Origin: CAYNRA01 sp046296415
GTDB taxonomy: Bacteria; Bacteroidota; Bacteroidia; Cytophagales; Spirosomataceae
Assembly (NCBI GenBank): GCA_046296415.1
Contig: JBKBLN010000001.1
Coordinates: forward strand, 930,001 to 994,000
DNA length: 64,000 nt
Reading direction: 5' to 3'
Both the position numbers and the translations under genes were made by a program. Of this stretch, positions 34,785 to 44,148 are shown in pieces (the first letter of the stretch is position 1; each line of letters begins with the position of its first letter). The notes under the pieces were generated by a model. The model ran no database searches. It saw only the letters and a list, made by a program, of their open reading frames with translations, and had not been told where the DNA came from.

Positions 34785-35627
34785 ATGCCATTCCTTTGGG
34801 TGTTTCTTCGACTCATTCGATACCCGAATCTACTCATGATTGCTCTTACGCAATGGGTAGCCCGCTATTTCGTCGTGGGAGACTCTGCCGGCCCGATTTT
34901 GACTGACCTCTCCATGTGGCTGATCATGGCCTCTACGCTTTGCATTGCTGCCGCTGGCTATATAATCAACGATTACTTTGATGTTAAAATTGACCGGGTC
35001 AATAAACCCAACGAGGTCATCATCGGGCGGTATATGAAAAGGCGTTGGGCCATTGTGTTTCATCAGACCTTGAGCCTATTGGGCATGCTTTTCGGTTTCT
35101 TTGTGCATTGGAAAGTTTTTTTGATCAATACTATTGCTGTAGGCCTTTTATGGTTGTATGCCGAGCGGTTCAAAAGACAAGCCGTGGTCGGGAATGTGGT
35201 GGTATCGGGGCTTACTGGAGCCGCGCTCGTCGTTTTGGCAGTATTCTACGATCACCATGACAAGATACTGAATATTTACGCAGTCTTTGCTTTTTTCATT
35301 TCGCTAATTCGTGAAATTATCAAAGACATGGAAGACGTGAAAGGGGATCAAAAATTTGGCTGCCAAACCTTGCCTATTCTGTTGGGTATTCACAAAACCA
35401 AGCAAATCGTTTGGGTTCTGATGGTGTCTTTTGCTGGTATTGTCCTTTCTATGGGGTGGGCACTCCAAAATCCCATGCTCATGTGGATTTATTTTTTACT
35501 GGGAATACCGGTCTTGTATGTTGCGATTCAGCTCATTCGGGCAGACCGTCCCGCTCATTTTGCCCATTTGAGTTGGCTTTGTAAAATCATCATGTTGTGT
35601 GGGATTACCAGTCTAGCCGTTGTTTAA
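34785..35627 (+). CDS. UbiA-family prenyltransferase (geranylgeranylglycerol-phosphate geranylgeranyltransferase-like)
   Basis: 280 residues with about eight transmembrane helices. The two Asp-rich motifs of UbiA enzymes are present: NDYFDVKIDRVNKP (about 65-78) and DMEDVKGDQKFG (about 182-193). Close relatives in Bacteroidota are annotated as DGGGP synthase-like, which alone does not prove that substrate. The start at 34785 is after a -7 box; the earlier ATG at 34713 lies before it. purN begins 18 bases downstream, so both are probably co-transcribed. Confidence 0.85.
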   Translation: MPFLWVFLRLIRYPNLLMIALTQWVARYFVVGDSAGPILTDLSMWLIMASTLCIAAAGYIINDYFDVKIDRVNKPNEVIIGRYMKRRWAIVFHQTLSLLGMLFGFFVHWKVFLINTIAVGLLWLYAERFKRQAVVGNVVVSGLTGAALVVLAVFYDHHDKILNIYAVFAFFISLIREIIKDMEDVKGDQKFGCQTLPILLGIHKTKQIVWVLMVSFAGIVLSMGWALQNPMLMWIYFLLGIPVLYVAIQLIRADRPAHFAHLSWLCKIIMLCGITSLAVV

Positions 35628-35645
35628 TCAAAGAAAAACCAAGAT

Positions 35646-36230
35646 ATGAAAACCTATCGATTGGCAGTCTTTGCCTCAGGTTCAGGTAGCAATGCTGAGC
35701 GAATGGCCACCTATTTCCAGCATCACCCATCCATCGAAGTCGTGTTGTTCGTAAGTAACGTTCCCAACGCGGGCGTGATTGCCCGTGGCCACCGTTTGGG
35801 GATCCCAACAGTAGTTGTGAATCGCTCCTTCTACAAGTCTGTCCACATGATTGAGTTTTTACAAAATCTGGGGGTGAACCGTATCGTTCTAGGCGGATTT
35901 TTATGGTTGATCCCAACGGCCTTGATTCAAGCTTTCCCCAATGGCATTTTGAATATCCATCCGTCTTTATTACCCAAATTTGGAGGAAAAGGGATGTGGG
36001 GTCCACATGTTCATGAGGCGGTTGTGATGGCCAAAGAAAAACAAACCGGCATTACGATTCATTTGGTGAATGAACATTACGATGAAGGCGAAATCTTGTT
36101 TCAAGCGGTTTGCGATGTCGAGTCAACCGATACCCCAACTCAAGTGGCAGTTAAAGTGCAGGAACTGGAACAAATCCACTATCCTCGGGTCGTGGAAGAG
36201 TGGATCCTTCAGTCTTTGACTTCCTCGTAA
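35646..36230 (+). CDS. purN: Phosphoribosylglycinamide formyltransferase
   Basis: 194 residues. LAVFASGSGSNAERMATYF is the N-terminal ribose-phosphate loop, with LFVSNVPNAGVIARG, then the formyl-transfer region LNIHPSLLPKFGGKGMWGPHVHEAV (catalytic Asn/His) and VNEHYDEGEILFQA (catalytic Asp). It transfers formyl from 10-formyl-THF to GAR in purine synthesis. The last 22 bases overlap the convergent DUF4834 gene. Confidence 0.95.
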   Translation: MKTYRLAVFASGSGSNAERMATYFQHHPSIEVVLFVSNVPNAGVIARGHRLGIPTVVVNRSFYKSVHMIEFLQNLGVNRIVLGGFLWLIPTALIQAFPNGILNIHPSLLPKFGGKGMWGPHVHEAVVMAKEKQTGITIHLVNEHYDEGEILFQAVCDVESTDTPTQVAVKVQELEQIHYPRVVEEWILQSLTSS

Positions 36231-36439
36231 TCTACGTATTGGCCGCCCTTGAATTTGGGGGCTTCCGAATCTTTTGGAACATAGTCCACCCGGATATCTC
36301 CCTCTCGGCGAGTGGGAGGGGATTGCCTTTTTTTCTGTTCTTTCACGATTTGCCGACCGACAACGAGCCAAAATAAAAAACGGCGAAAGGCAGGAACAAT
36401 CGCAAGAAGTAAAATGAAAATGATCAAAAATTTAAACAT
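36209..36439 (-). CDS. DUF4834 small membrane protein
   Basis: 76 residues: one N-terminal transmembrane helix (FKFLIIFILLLAIVPAFRRFLFWLVVG) and a charged cytoplasmic-like tail with GDIRVDYVPKDSEAPKFKGGQYVDYEEVKD, the conserved DUF4834 signature of Bacteroidota. Function unknown. In many genomes of the phylum it neighbours unrelated housekeeping genes. Overlaps purN at its 3' end by 22 bases. Confidence 0.85.
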   Translation of the reverse strand: MFKFLIIFILLLAIVPAFRRFLFWLVVGRQIVKEQKKRQSPPTRREGDIRVDYVPKDSEAPKFKGGQYVDYEEVKD

Positions 36440-36577
36440 AGGATCTGCTCAATTTTCGCAAAAATCAGGATATCAGCAAAAGTAAAAATCTTTTTCAAGA
36501 CTTTTCTCTAATTTTACATCAATAACATCTACACCTAGGGGAACGGGTGACGCCCCCTTTTAGTTTCTACCACTCAC

Positions 36578-37420
36578 ATGAAAATTTTCCAACACTGCCT
36601 ACTAGCTTGTGCCACAGTTTTTGTTTTATCTGCTTGTCAGACCACCACACAATCGGAAGATACAGCCCAGTCTACGCCGCTGGCTGAATCCTGGTCGATG
36701 GACTCAGCTCATGTGCGAGTCGAAGGAAAACCTTATATTGTAGGTCAAGATACCGCCATTTCCACATTCAATATCGTTTACCCATTCATTCGGTCACAAG
36801 ATACTACAGCCACCAAAATCAATTCGTTGGTTGAGCTAAGAGTCAAAGAGTTAGCTTGGTCTTGGCTTGGTCGAGATGATGCCGGAGATTATCAAAAGCA
36901 ATCTTTGCAATGGTTCGGGAAAGAATTTGTTCAAATGTCAGAACAAGATTTTGCGGGCATGGGGACAGATGCACCTGTCTCGGCAATGTCCTATGAAATG
37001 GAGCTAGTCGGAAAGGTGGTGTATCAATCACCCGTGTTCCTTTCCATTCAGTTTGATTCCTATGCGTATACAGGTGGAGCTCATCCCAACTCGTCGACGG
37101 ATATGTTGCATGTTTCGCTTCAAACCGGTAAAGAATTACGTCAAGAAGATTGGATTGCCGATACGACGGCATTGAAAAAAGTAGCCCAATCCTACTTTTT
37201 TGCAAACGAGAAAAAAGTCGATCCTTCGGCTACCCCTGATCTTTATTTTTTTGGTAGTGAATTTACTCTCCCCAATTCCATGGCCATCTCAGATAAGGGT
37301 CTGCGCTTGATCTACTCGCCTTATGAAGCGGCGTCGTATGCCCGTGGATTCATCGAGTTCACCATTCCCTTCAAAGACCTAAAAGGAATTTTGAGAAAAG
37401 AGGTTATCGGACTCAAATAA
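36578..37420 (+). CDS. DUF3298 / RsiV-type lipoprotein
   Basis: 280 residues. Lipobox VLSAC (Cys 20), a linker, then a DUF4163-like region (TFNIVYPFIRSQDT) and the DUF3298 motif SYAYTGGAHPNSSTDMLHVSLQTGKELRQEDWI. RsiV of Bacillus is an anti-sigma factor sharing this domain and binds lysozyme; here there is no sigma factor next to it, so a general envelope role is as likely. STAS gene follows 43 bases later behind its own -7 box. Confidence 0.82.
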   Translation: MKIFQHCLLACATVFVLSACQTTTQSEDTAQSTPLAESWSMDSAHVRVEGKPYIVGQDTAISTFNIVYPFIRSQDTTATKINSLVELRVKELAWSWLGRDDAGDYQKQSLQWFGKEFVQMSEQDFAGMGTDAPVSAMSYEMELVGKVVYQSPVFLSIQFDSYAYTGGAHPNSSTDMLHVSLQTGKELRQEDWIADTTALKKVAQSYFFANEKKVDPSATPDLYFFGSEFTLPNSMAISDKGLRLIYSPYEAASYARGFIEFTIPFKDLKGILRKEVIGLK

Positions 37421-37435
37421 GACCGGATTCTTCTC

Positions 37436-37443
37436 TAATTTTG
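37436..37443 (+). promoter_or_regulatory. -7 box upstream of the STAS gene
   Basis: TAATTTTG fits TAnnTTTG, 20 bases before the ATG at 37464. Confidence 0.45.
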
Positions 37444-37463
37444 TTCAGATTACTATAATTCGT

Positions 37464-37880
37464 ATGGAATTCTCAATTGATAAAAAAGAACAATACGTCG
37501 TTCTGACCGCCCAAGGTGGTATCCTGGATGCGACCTCCTCGGCCGCTTTAGAAAAACAAGTGGTGCAACTGTATTCCCAAGAAAAATACATCAACTACAT
37601 TTTAGACCTTGATCAGGTGACCCAATTATCCGAAGAAGGCATTGCGCTGATCCGGAAAATCAATACTCTTTGTCAAAGAGAATCCGGCATTTTTGTCACT
37701 GTTTCTACCGAAGATGATGTGTTGGATGCCTTAGATCAAGCCCGAATTGAAGACATGGTGTCTCTTCTAACCCTCGAGGAGGCCATCGATGCTATTTTTA
37801 TGAATGAGCTTGAAAATGAATTTTTAGGCGATGAAGTCGATGAAGACCACGGTTTCGAAAGCATCGACGGAGAAGATTAA
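37464..37880 (+). CDS. STAS-domain protein (anti-sigma factor antagonist type)
   Basis: 138 residues. The STAS fold is read from MEFSIDKKEQYVVLTAQGGILDATSSAALEKQV, INYILDLDQVTQLSEEGIALIRKINTLCQ and a long helix. The position usually holding the phospho-Ser (D-S/T-G) reads LSEEGI, so the conserved Ser is shifted or altered and phosphorylation by a serine kinase is uncertain. The tail is very acidic (FLGDEVDEDHGFESIDGED). No partner kinase or sigma factor is adjacent. pheT starts 58 bases downstream. Confidence 0.78.
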   Translation: MEFSIDKKEQYVVLTAQGGILDATSSAALEKQVVQLYSQEKYINYILDLDQVTQLSEEGIALIRKINTLCQRESGIFVTVSTEDDVLDALDQARIEDMVSLLTLEEAIDAIFMNELENEFLGDEVDEDHGFESIDGED

Positions 37881-37938
37881 TTTTCTCCGCTCGCCACGAA
37901 ACCGACAAATCGTTTTTTTGTTTTGATCCGCAAACTCA

Positions 37939-40371
37939 ATGAAAATTTCATACAAAGCATTACAAAAGTGTATATCTCTTACTGAAACTCCGGAGGAAAT
38001 TTCGAAGTGGTTGACAGCCACTGGCTTGGAAGTGGAAGGAGTGGAGGAAATCGAATCCATTCCCGGGGGATTGAAAGGCGTGGTCATTGGCCAGGTTCTC
38101 TCCTGTGAACCCCATCCAGATGCTGATCGTCTTAAAATAACGAAGGTGGACATCGGGCTTTCCGAACCATCCCAAATCGTTTGTGGGGCTTCCAATGTTG
38201 CGGTGGGCCAAAAGGTAGTCGTAGCCACGGTGGGTTCTACCTTATATCCCACTTCTGGAGAACCAATTTCAATAAAAAAATCTAAAATTAGGGGTGTCGT
38301 CTCCGAGGGGATGATTTGCGCCGAAGATGAAATTGGGGTAGGATCATCACACGCTGGTATCTTGGTTCTGGATACCGATCTTCCCAATGGAACAGAAGCC
38401 AGCACGTACTTCCATTTGACTTCGGATTATTGTATCGAGATCGGTCTAACTCCTAACCGGGCCGATGCCGCCTCACACATGGGGGTCGCCCGAGACTTAA
38501 GAGCTGTTTTAAAGCGACCATTACTTACCCACGAAATTCCTTCTTTCGACACCACAACCTCCGGTTCGCCAATCTCTGTGGTCATTGAAGACGATCTGGC
38601 TTGTCCTCGGTTTTGTGGGGCTTACCTCTCCGGTGTACAAGTCCAAGAATCTCCCGAATGGCTGAAATCCTTCCTGCGTACCATTGGGGTGAACTCAATT
38701 AATAACTTGGTCGATATCTCCAATTACATCTGCCATTTTTATGGACAACCCATGCATATTTTTGATGCAGATCGGATTGGAGGACAAAAAATCCGTGTAC
38801 GAGTTCCCGAAGCAGGCACCACACTTGTTACATTGGATGGCCTATCAAGGACCTTAACAGGAAACGACCTTGCCATTTGCCAAGCGGATGGGAAACCTCT
38901 GGCCTTGGCTGGGATATTCGGCGGTCAGTATTCAGGTGTATCGGAAGCCACCCAAAATGTCTTTTTAGAGGTTGCCTATTTTGATCCCGCCGTCATTCGA
39001 AAAGCGGCGACATACCATGGATTAAAGACTGATGCCTCTTTCCGCTATGAACGAGGTACAGATCCTTGGCTTCCACCCGTGGCGATACGAATGGCAATCC
39101 AATTGATCCAAGAGATAGCCGGAGGAAAATTAGTTGGTGAAATTCAAGATGTTGCTCCTCGGACAATCCCCGCTCGATCCATCGTCCTCACCAAAGCGCA
39201 TGTGGATCGATTAATTGGTAAAAAATTATCGAGTGCGGAAATTGAGACTATTTTGATAGCTCTCGACATCGAAGTGGCAGAGGTGACCGAGACCGGTTGG
39301 GTGGTACATGTTCCCCCTTACCGTGTTGATGTAACTCGTGAGGCCGATGTAATTGAAGAAATTCTGCGGATTCATGGCTTCGACCAACTTCATTTGTCCC
39401 CTTCTTTAGCTACCAGCTATTTATCCGATTTTCCTGTACACGACGCCGACACCCTGCGCTGGCGAGTAGGAGAGACTTTGGTAGCCCAAGGTTTTTACGA
39501 AATCCAGACGCTTTCGATCGTGAAACCTACCTACAACCAAGCAGCCAAGGCTTGGTCCAAAGGGGATGCTGTACCGTTGTTGAATCCGTTAAGTGAAGAA
39601 CTTTCGGAGATGCGTCAAACGCTGGTCTTTTCAGGAATGGAAAGCCTTGCCTACAACATCAATCGAAGACAGCGTGATTTAGCTTTCTTTGAATTTGGTA
39701 GAACGTATCGCCAAAAAACAGGAGAGGAGGGGCATGTAACCTACCAAGATCAAGCTGTTCTAGGACTTTGGATGACGGGTCAAACGTCAGCCGAGTCTTG
39801 GGAAAAACCGGGGGAGGCAACTGATTACTTTACCCTGGCGGCACGAGTTCAATCGGTTCTTCATGTATTAAAAATAAAGAACTTTACTCAAATAGACGCA
39901 GATTCTAGTTTATTTCAGTATGGAATGACTTGGGTTGTCAAGCAAAAGCCCATTGTATCCCTAGGGAAGGTCCTGCCATCCTTGGCAAAATTGGCGGATG
40001 TAAAACAAGCGGTGTTTTATGCTGAGTTTGATTGGGCCTATTTGCTCAAAGCCTATCAATCGGCGGTACAGTTCACCGAAATTCCAAAATTCCCAGAGGT
40101 AAGACGCGATCTATCGTTGGTCATTGATCGGTCTGTTCGTTTTCAATCTTTGGAGGAATTGGCCTTCAAGACCGAAAAGAAATTGCTAAAGCAGGTCCAT
40201 GTTTTTGATGTGTACCAAGGAGATAAGTTAGATCAAGATAAAAAAGCGTATGCCTTAAGTTTTATCTTGCAAGATGCGGGCCAGACATTAACCGATCAAG
40301 TGATAGATAAAACCATGCAACGGCTCATTCAAGCATTTGAAGAAAAGGTAAACGCGACGATTCGCAAATAA
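37939..40371 (+). CDS. pheT: Phenylalanyl-tRNA synthetase beta subunit
   Basis: 810 residues. Domains in order: N-terminal tRNA-binding OB domain (GVVIGQVLSCEPHPDADRLKITKVDIG, about 45-150), B3/B4 editing domain (GLTPNRADAASHMGVARDLRAV), B5, catalytic-like core (NPLSEELSEMRQTL), and the C-terminal FDX-ACB domain (EIPKFPEVRRDLSLVIDRS). It pairs with PheS (elsewhere) to charge tRNA-Phe. The following coiled-coil gene begins 3 bases after its stop, starting the pheT / coiled-coil / zapA-like / rny cluster. Confidence 0.97.
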   Translation: MKISYKALQKCISLTETPEEISKWLTATGLEVEGVEEIESIPGGLKGVVIGQVLSCEPHPDADRLKITKVDIGLSEPSQIVCGASNVAVGQKVVVATVGSTLYPTSGEPISIKKSKIRGVVSEGMICAEDEIGVGSSHAGILVLDTDLPNGTEASTYFHLTSDYCIEIGLTPNRADAASHMGVARDLRAVLKRPLLTHEIPSFDTTTSGSPISVVIEDDLACPRFCGAYLSGVQVQESPEWLKSFLRTIGVNSINNLVDISNYICHFYGQPMHIFDADRIGGQKIRVRVPEAGTTLVTLDGLSRTLTGNDLAICQADGKPLALAGIFGGQYSGVSEATQNVFLEVAYFDPAVIRKAATYHGLKTDASFRYERGTDPWLPPVAIRMAIQLIQEIAGGKLVGEIQDVAPRTIPARSIVLTKAHVDRLIGKKLSSAEIETILIALDIEVAEVTETGWVVHVPPYRVDVTREADVIEEILRIHGFDQLHLSPSLATSYLSDFPVHDADTLRWRVGETLVAQGFYEIQTLSIVKPTYNQAAKAWSKGDAVPLLNPLSEELSEMRQTLVFSGMESLAYNINRRQRDLAFFEFGRTYRQKTGEEGHVTYQDQAVLGLWMTGQTSAESWEKPGEATDYFTLAARVQSVLHVLKIKNFTQIDADSSLFQYGMTWVVKQKPIVSLGKVLPSLAKLADVKQAVFYAEFDWAYLLKAYQSAVQFTEIPKFPEVRRDLSLVIDRSVRFQSLEELAFKTEKKLLKQVHVFDVYQGDKLDQDKKAYALSFILQDAGQTLTDQVIDKTMQRLIQAFEEKVNATIRK

Positions 40372-40374
40372 GCA

Positions 40375-40746
40375 ATGGACGAGTTTAAACTAGATACCAT
40401 GGATCTCTTTGCCCAACTCGATTCGGTGTTGGAAGAGATCCTGGTGTCTCGTCGACGACTCGCCAGCCAAGAAAGACAAATCGAGGCTCTAAAGCTAAAA
40501 GTAGCCGAGCAAAATAAGGAAATTAGCCGTTTAAAAGACCAACAAACCCAAATAAAGAAAGATTTTGCGCGTCAAAAAGCGCAGAAAGAGTCCGAACTAA
40601 AACAACAAGATTTTAATATTCGAAATAAATTAGCTAACATTGTGAGTGAAAATCTAGGCGAAGACGAAAACGCCGAGGTGTGGAAGCAGTTGATTGAGGT
40701 GTTGGTGAACGAGATTGATGAGTGTATTCAGATCATACGGAGTTAA
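40375..40746 (+). CDS. Coiled-coil protein of the pheT-zapA-rny cluster
   Basis: 123 residues, dominated by heptads (SRRRLASQERQIEALKLKVAEQNKEISRLKDQQTQIKKDFARQKAQKESELKQQ), with a short acidic N-terminus and a hydrophobic C-terminal helix (WKQLIEVLVNEIDECIQII). No signal peptide. No family name can be given with confidence, but the place just before a ZapA-like gene suggests a cell-division accessory role, perhaps ZapB-like. Start 3 bases after the pheT stop suggests coupling. Confidence 0.8.
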   Translation: MDEFKLDTMDLFAQLDSVLEEILVSRRRLASQERQIEALKLKVAEQNKEISRLKDQQTQIKKDFARQKAQKESELKQQDFNIRNKLANIVSENLGEDENAEVWKQLIEVLVNEIDECIQIIRS

Positions 40747-40769
40747 TAAATACTTAGCGAAAACTTTCC

Positions 40770-41066
40770 ATGGAGGACGATGAAAAAGTACCCGTAAACC
40801 TTCCGCTGAACGATGTGAAGGTCCCATTTAAGGTGCCCAAATCAGTTGAACCCTTTTATCGGAATGCTGGAGATTTATTCAACGAACGACTAGCGGTATT
40901 AAAGAAGCAATATGGGACAAGTACCACCACTTCAGTTTTGGTAAGTGTCGTTGCCATTGAGGCCCTGGTGGATGCTTTAAAGGCAGATCATCATTATACC
41001 AAACTAAAAATTGAGGTTGAAAATAGACTCAGAGAGTTTTCAGAATCTCATCCTCCAACAACCTAA
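40770..41066 (+). CDS. ZapA-like cell division protein
   Basis: 98 residues. The middle shows the ZapA layout: a beta-like N-terminal part (NLPLNDVKVPFKVPKSVEPFYRNAGDLFNERLAVLKKQYG), then helix (VLVSVVAIEALVDALK) and a C-terminal coil. ZapA tetramers cross-link FtsZ filaments at mid-cell. The gene order coiled-coil, zapA, rny is typical of Bacteroidota, which supports the call; sequence alone is weak. 23 bases separate it from the coiled-coil gene and 60 from rny. Confidence 0.75.
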   Translation: MEDDEKVPVNLPLNDVKVPFKVPKSVEPFYRNAGDLFNERLAVLKKQYGTSTTTSVLVSVVAIEALVDALKADHHYTKLKIEVENRLREFSESHPPTT

Positions 41067-41126
41067 ACTCCCCTCGAATTCGTGCCTAGGTCCTTTCATT
41101 TTTAAGTTTTAAAAGAAATAGGCCCT

Positions 41127-42698
41127 ATGGATATTGCAAGTGTAATTGTTGTCATTGTATCCGACCTAGCCGCTCTCGCGATCGGTTTTTTTGTAGGTCG
41201 TCACTTCCTTAAAAAAGTTCAAAAGAACTACGAAGAAGATGCCCAAAAACGGGCTGCCGATATCCTCAAATCGGCCGAAATGAATGCTTCAGCCATCAAA
41301 AAAGATCGAATGGTAGAGGCTAAAGAACATTTCCTCAAGTTGAAATCCGAATTTGAAGAGGATTCCAATCGTCGAAAAAATGCAATCGTACAAAACGAAC
41401 AAAAAATCAAGCAAATGCAGTCCCAAGCTCAACAATTGCTTGATCAAAACAAGAAAAAAGAAGTAGAACTTCAGCAACAACAACAAAAATTAGCCGAGCA
41501 ACTAGAGGGAATAGCCGCTAAAAAAGCAGAAGCAGAACAACTCGTTCAACAGCAAGTCGTGCAATTGGAGAAAATTGCCAACCTTACCGCGGAAGAAGCT
41601 CGTCAACAATTGGTCGATGCCATGAAAGAAGAAGCTGAAACGCGAGCTTCTGCCTACATCAAACAGACCATCGAAGAATCCAAATTAACCGCGACCAAGG
41701 AGGCTAAAAAAGTCGTCATCGAAACCATTCAGAGAACAGCCGCAGAGCAGGCGATTGAAAACTGTGTGTCTGTCTTCAATATCGAAAGTGATGAGGTCAA
41801 AGGGAAAATCATTGGTCGCGAAGGACGTAACATTCGAGCTTTAGAAGCTGCCACGGGTGTTGAAGTCATCGTTGACGATACCCCCGAAGCCATTGTTATT
41901 TCTAGTTTCGACCCAGTTCGTCGGGAAGTGGCTCGTTTGTCCTTACACCGTCTTGTACAAGATGGCCGAATTCACCCGGCGCGGATCGAGGAAGTGGTGA
42001 ACAAAACACGAAAGGAAATTGATAATGAAATCATTGAAATTGGAGAACGTACCGTAATTGATTTGGGTATTCATGGGCTGCATCCTGAACTGATCAAAAT
42101 GGTAGGCCGCATGCGCTTCCGTTCTTCGTATGGTCAAAACCTATTGCAGCACTCCCGGGAGGTAGCCAAACTTTGTGCTACTATGGCAGCCGAGCTGGGT
42201 CTTAATGTAAAACTGGCTAAACGCGCGGGTTTACTTCATGATATAGGAAAGGTATATCAAGAAGAGTCGGATCTGCCCCATGCGATCCTTGGGATGGAAT
42301 TGGCGAAAAAGTACAAAGAACATCCTGAAGTGTGTAATGCGATTGGTGCGCACCACGATGAGATTGAGAAAACGAGCATCATCTCGCCCATCATTCAAGT
42401 TTGTGATGCCATTTCAGGTTCTCGCCCGGGTGCACGCCGGGAAATGATGGAGTCGTATGTGCAACGTTTGCGTGATCTAGAGGATCTTGCTCTTTCCTTC
42501 CCTGGTGTCGAGAAGTGTTATGCCATTCAAGCAGGTCGCGAGTTGCGTGTCATCGTAGATGCCGAAAACTGTTCAGATGACCAAGCCTCTCAAATGTCGT
42601 TCAACATTTCTCAAAAAATAGAGAAGGAAATGCAGTATCCAGGACAGATTAAGGTAACTGTCATTCGTGAAATGCGTAGCGTAGCATACGCTAAATAA
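41127..42698 (+). CDS. rny: Ribonuclease Y
   Basis: 523 residues. N-terminal membrane anchor (IASVIVVIVSDLAALAIGFFVG), a long charged coiled coil (about 30-205), a KH RNA-binding domain (GKIIGREGRNIRALEAATGVEVIVDDTP) and an HD domain with HSREVAKLC, LLHDIGK and AHHDEIE. RNase Y starts mRNA decay as an endonuclease at the inner membrane. It ends the pheT cluster, followed by a perfect terminator. Confidence 0.97.
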   Translation: MDIASVIVVIVSDLAALAIGFFVGRHFLKKVQKNYEEDAQKRAADILKSAEMNASAIKKDRMVEAKEHFLKLKSEFEEDSNRRKNAIVQNEQKIKQMQSQAQQLLDQNKKKEVELQQQQQKLAEQLEGIAAKKAEAEQLVQQQVVQLEKIANLTAEEARQQLVDAMKEEAETRASAYIKQTIEESKLTATKEAKKVVIETIQRTAAEQAIENCVSVFNIESDEVKGKIIGREGRNIRALEAATGVEVIVDDTPEAIVISSFDPVRREVARLSLHRLVQDGRIHPARIEEVVNKTRKEIDNEIIEIGERTVIDLGIHGLHPELIKMVGRMRFRSSYGQNLLQHSREVAKLCATMAAELGLNVKLAKRAGLLHDIGKVYQEESDLPHAILGMELAKKYKEHPEVCNAIGAHHDEIEKTSIISPIIQVCDAISGSRPGARREMMESYVQRLRDLEDLALSFPGVEKCYAIQAGRELRVIVDAENCSDDQASQMSFNISQKIEKEMQYPGQIKVTVIREMRSVAYAK

Positions 42699-42710
42699 TA
42701 TGCAGTGAAA

Positions 42711-42753
42711 CAAAAAAAGGCGCTGACTCTTTGGGAGTTAGCGCCTTTTTTTG
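42711..42753. terminator. Intrinsic terminator between rny and the TolC-like gene
   Basis: Nineteen-base arms (CAAAAAAAGGCGCTGACTC and GAGTTAGCGCCTTTTTTTG) with one G/T pair and a 5-base loop; A and T runs on both sides make it bidirectional for the convergent genes. Confidence 0.9.
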
Positions 42754-42765
42754 TTTGAAATACGC

Positions 42766-44148
42766 TTAAAATGATTGTTGACCCGCCGCGTAGGCTAATC
42801 CGGCAATCGACTTTTCTAATTTCGATTTCAATGCCTCTACCTTCGTTTTCATTTCAATTAACTTACTTTCTCGGCTGTTAATCAAGAACAAGGAGGACTC
42901 ACCCAATTGAAAGAGCTCGAGTTCGGCATTGACCAAAATGACTTGGTTTTCAGCTGCTTTTTGTTGAATGACCAGCTGTTTCTGCATTTGAACGGCTTCA
43001 TTGTAAAAAGCTTGTACATCATTCAGAATTTCTCTACTCATTTGAGTGCGTTCCAAGGAGGCCTGATTCTGTTTGATTTGAACCTGCTGAATTTTGGCTC
43101 GTTCTTTTCGAAGGAACAACGGGAACTCAAACGTAACACCATACTTATGGTTGGTTCGGAGGACCGAATATTCCGAAAAGGCATACAAAGGAGATTGGAT
43201 GGCATTGACCTGAACGTCGAGCCGTGGTTTCAGAAACTCTTTTGCAAACCTTTCTTCTACCCTCAATTGGTCCAATTTTGACGAAAGTTTGAGGATTTCA
43301 GGATGGCTATTTTTAGCAAGCTCTAAGAATCGATTGAGGACGGATTCATCTAAGAGCCGACTGGGCGTTGGAGGGGGTACCGTTCCTTCAGGAAGTTCAA
43401 CGGGATTTCCGTCTGCATTCCATAAATAATTGGAAAGGAATAAACTGAAATTATCAAAGTCTAGTTTGGCTTGCGCTAAGTCGACTTCACGTGCTTGTAC
43501 TGTAATGGCCGCTTCCACCGAGTCACGACCCGCTTTTTCTCCTATGAGCACTTGGGTTCTCAGGAATTTGAAACGATTTAGGGCTAACTCATATCCTTCC
43601 TTTTGAAGCTGGTAGTTTTGGTAGGTATAGTACCACTCCCAGTAGTCCTTGGCGGCATCGTACATGATCTTATTGATCATTTTTTGTTGCTCAGCTTGGG
43701 CAATTTTCTGGTAGATTCGGGCTTGCTTCAGGATATTACGCCGTTGGTCGAGGAGCATGCCACGACCAAGGGGAACGTTTAATCCAATTACATTGACTCG
43801 ATCTGAAAATTCGGGGTTGAGTCGATCTCCCCCGTTTTCCTCACGAGCCATTTTGAGGTCGATCCCTCCCCAAACGGGAACTTTGAGCGCGGTCTCCCAA
43901 TGGCTAAAGTAGAGTTTATCATTGACGGATTTTCGCTCAAAGTTCGACTCTAATTTTGGATCAAATTGGCCACGCGCCATCATTAACTCCGCTTGCGCAT
44001 CATCCAACACCAGTTGAGCTTGTTTAATGACAGGATGGTTCGTTAAAACAAGCTGGTAAAAGTCGAGGTAACTAAAAGGGCGGTCTGTCTGTGCTGTAGC
44101 CGTCAAGCTAAAAAGCAATCCGCCCCAAATTAAAAGGCTTCGTATCAT
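42766..44148 (-). CDS. TolC-family outer-membrane efflux protein
   Basis: 460 residues. A signal peptide ends in TATAQ. Two long-helix repeats of the outer membrane efflux family are visible: HPVIKQAQLVLDDAQAELMMARGQFDPKLE early and NSHPEILKLSSKLDQLRVEERFAKEFLKPRLDVQV later, which mark the two halves of the trimeric tunnel subunit. It is the exit duct for the HlyD/ABC pair encoded just upstream; its first four bases overlap the HlyD gene end. Confidence 0.9.
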   Translation of the reverse strand: MIRSLLIWGGLLFSLTATAQTDRPFSYLDFYQLVLTNHPVIKQAQLVLDDAQAELMMARGQFDPKLESNFERKSVNDKLYFSHWETALKVPVWGGIDLKMAREENGGDRLNPEFSDRVNVIGLNVPLGRGMLLDQRRNILKQARIYQKIAQAEQQKMINKIMYDAAKDYWEWYYTYQNYQLQKEGYELALNRFKFLRTQVLIGEKAGRDSVEAAITVQAREVDLAQAKLDFDNFSLFLSNYLWNADGNPVELPEGTVPPPTPSRLLDESVLNRFLELAKNSHPEILKLSSKLDQLRVEERFAKEFLKPRLDVQVNAIQSPLYAFSEYSVLRTNHKYGVTFEFPLFLRKERAKIQQVQIKQNQASLERTQMSREILNDVQAFYNEAVQMQKQLVIQQKAAENQVILVNAELELFQLGESSLFLINSRESKLIEMKTKVEALKSKLEKSIAGLAYAAGQQSF

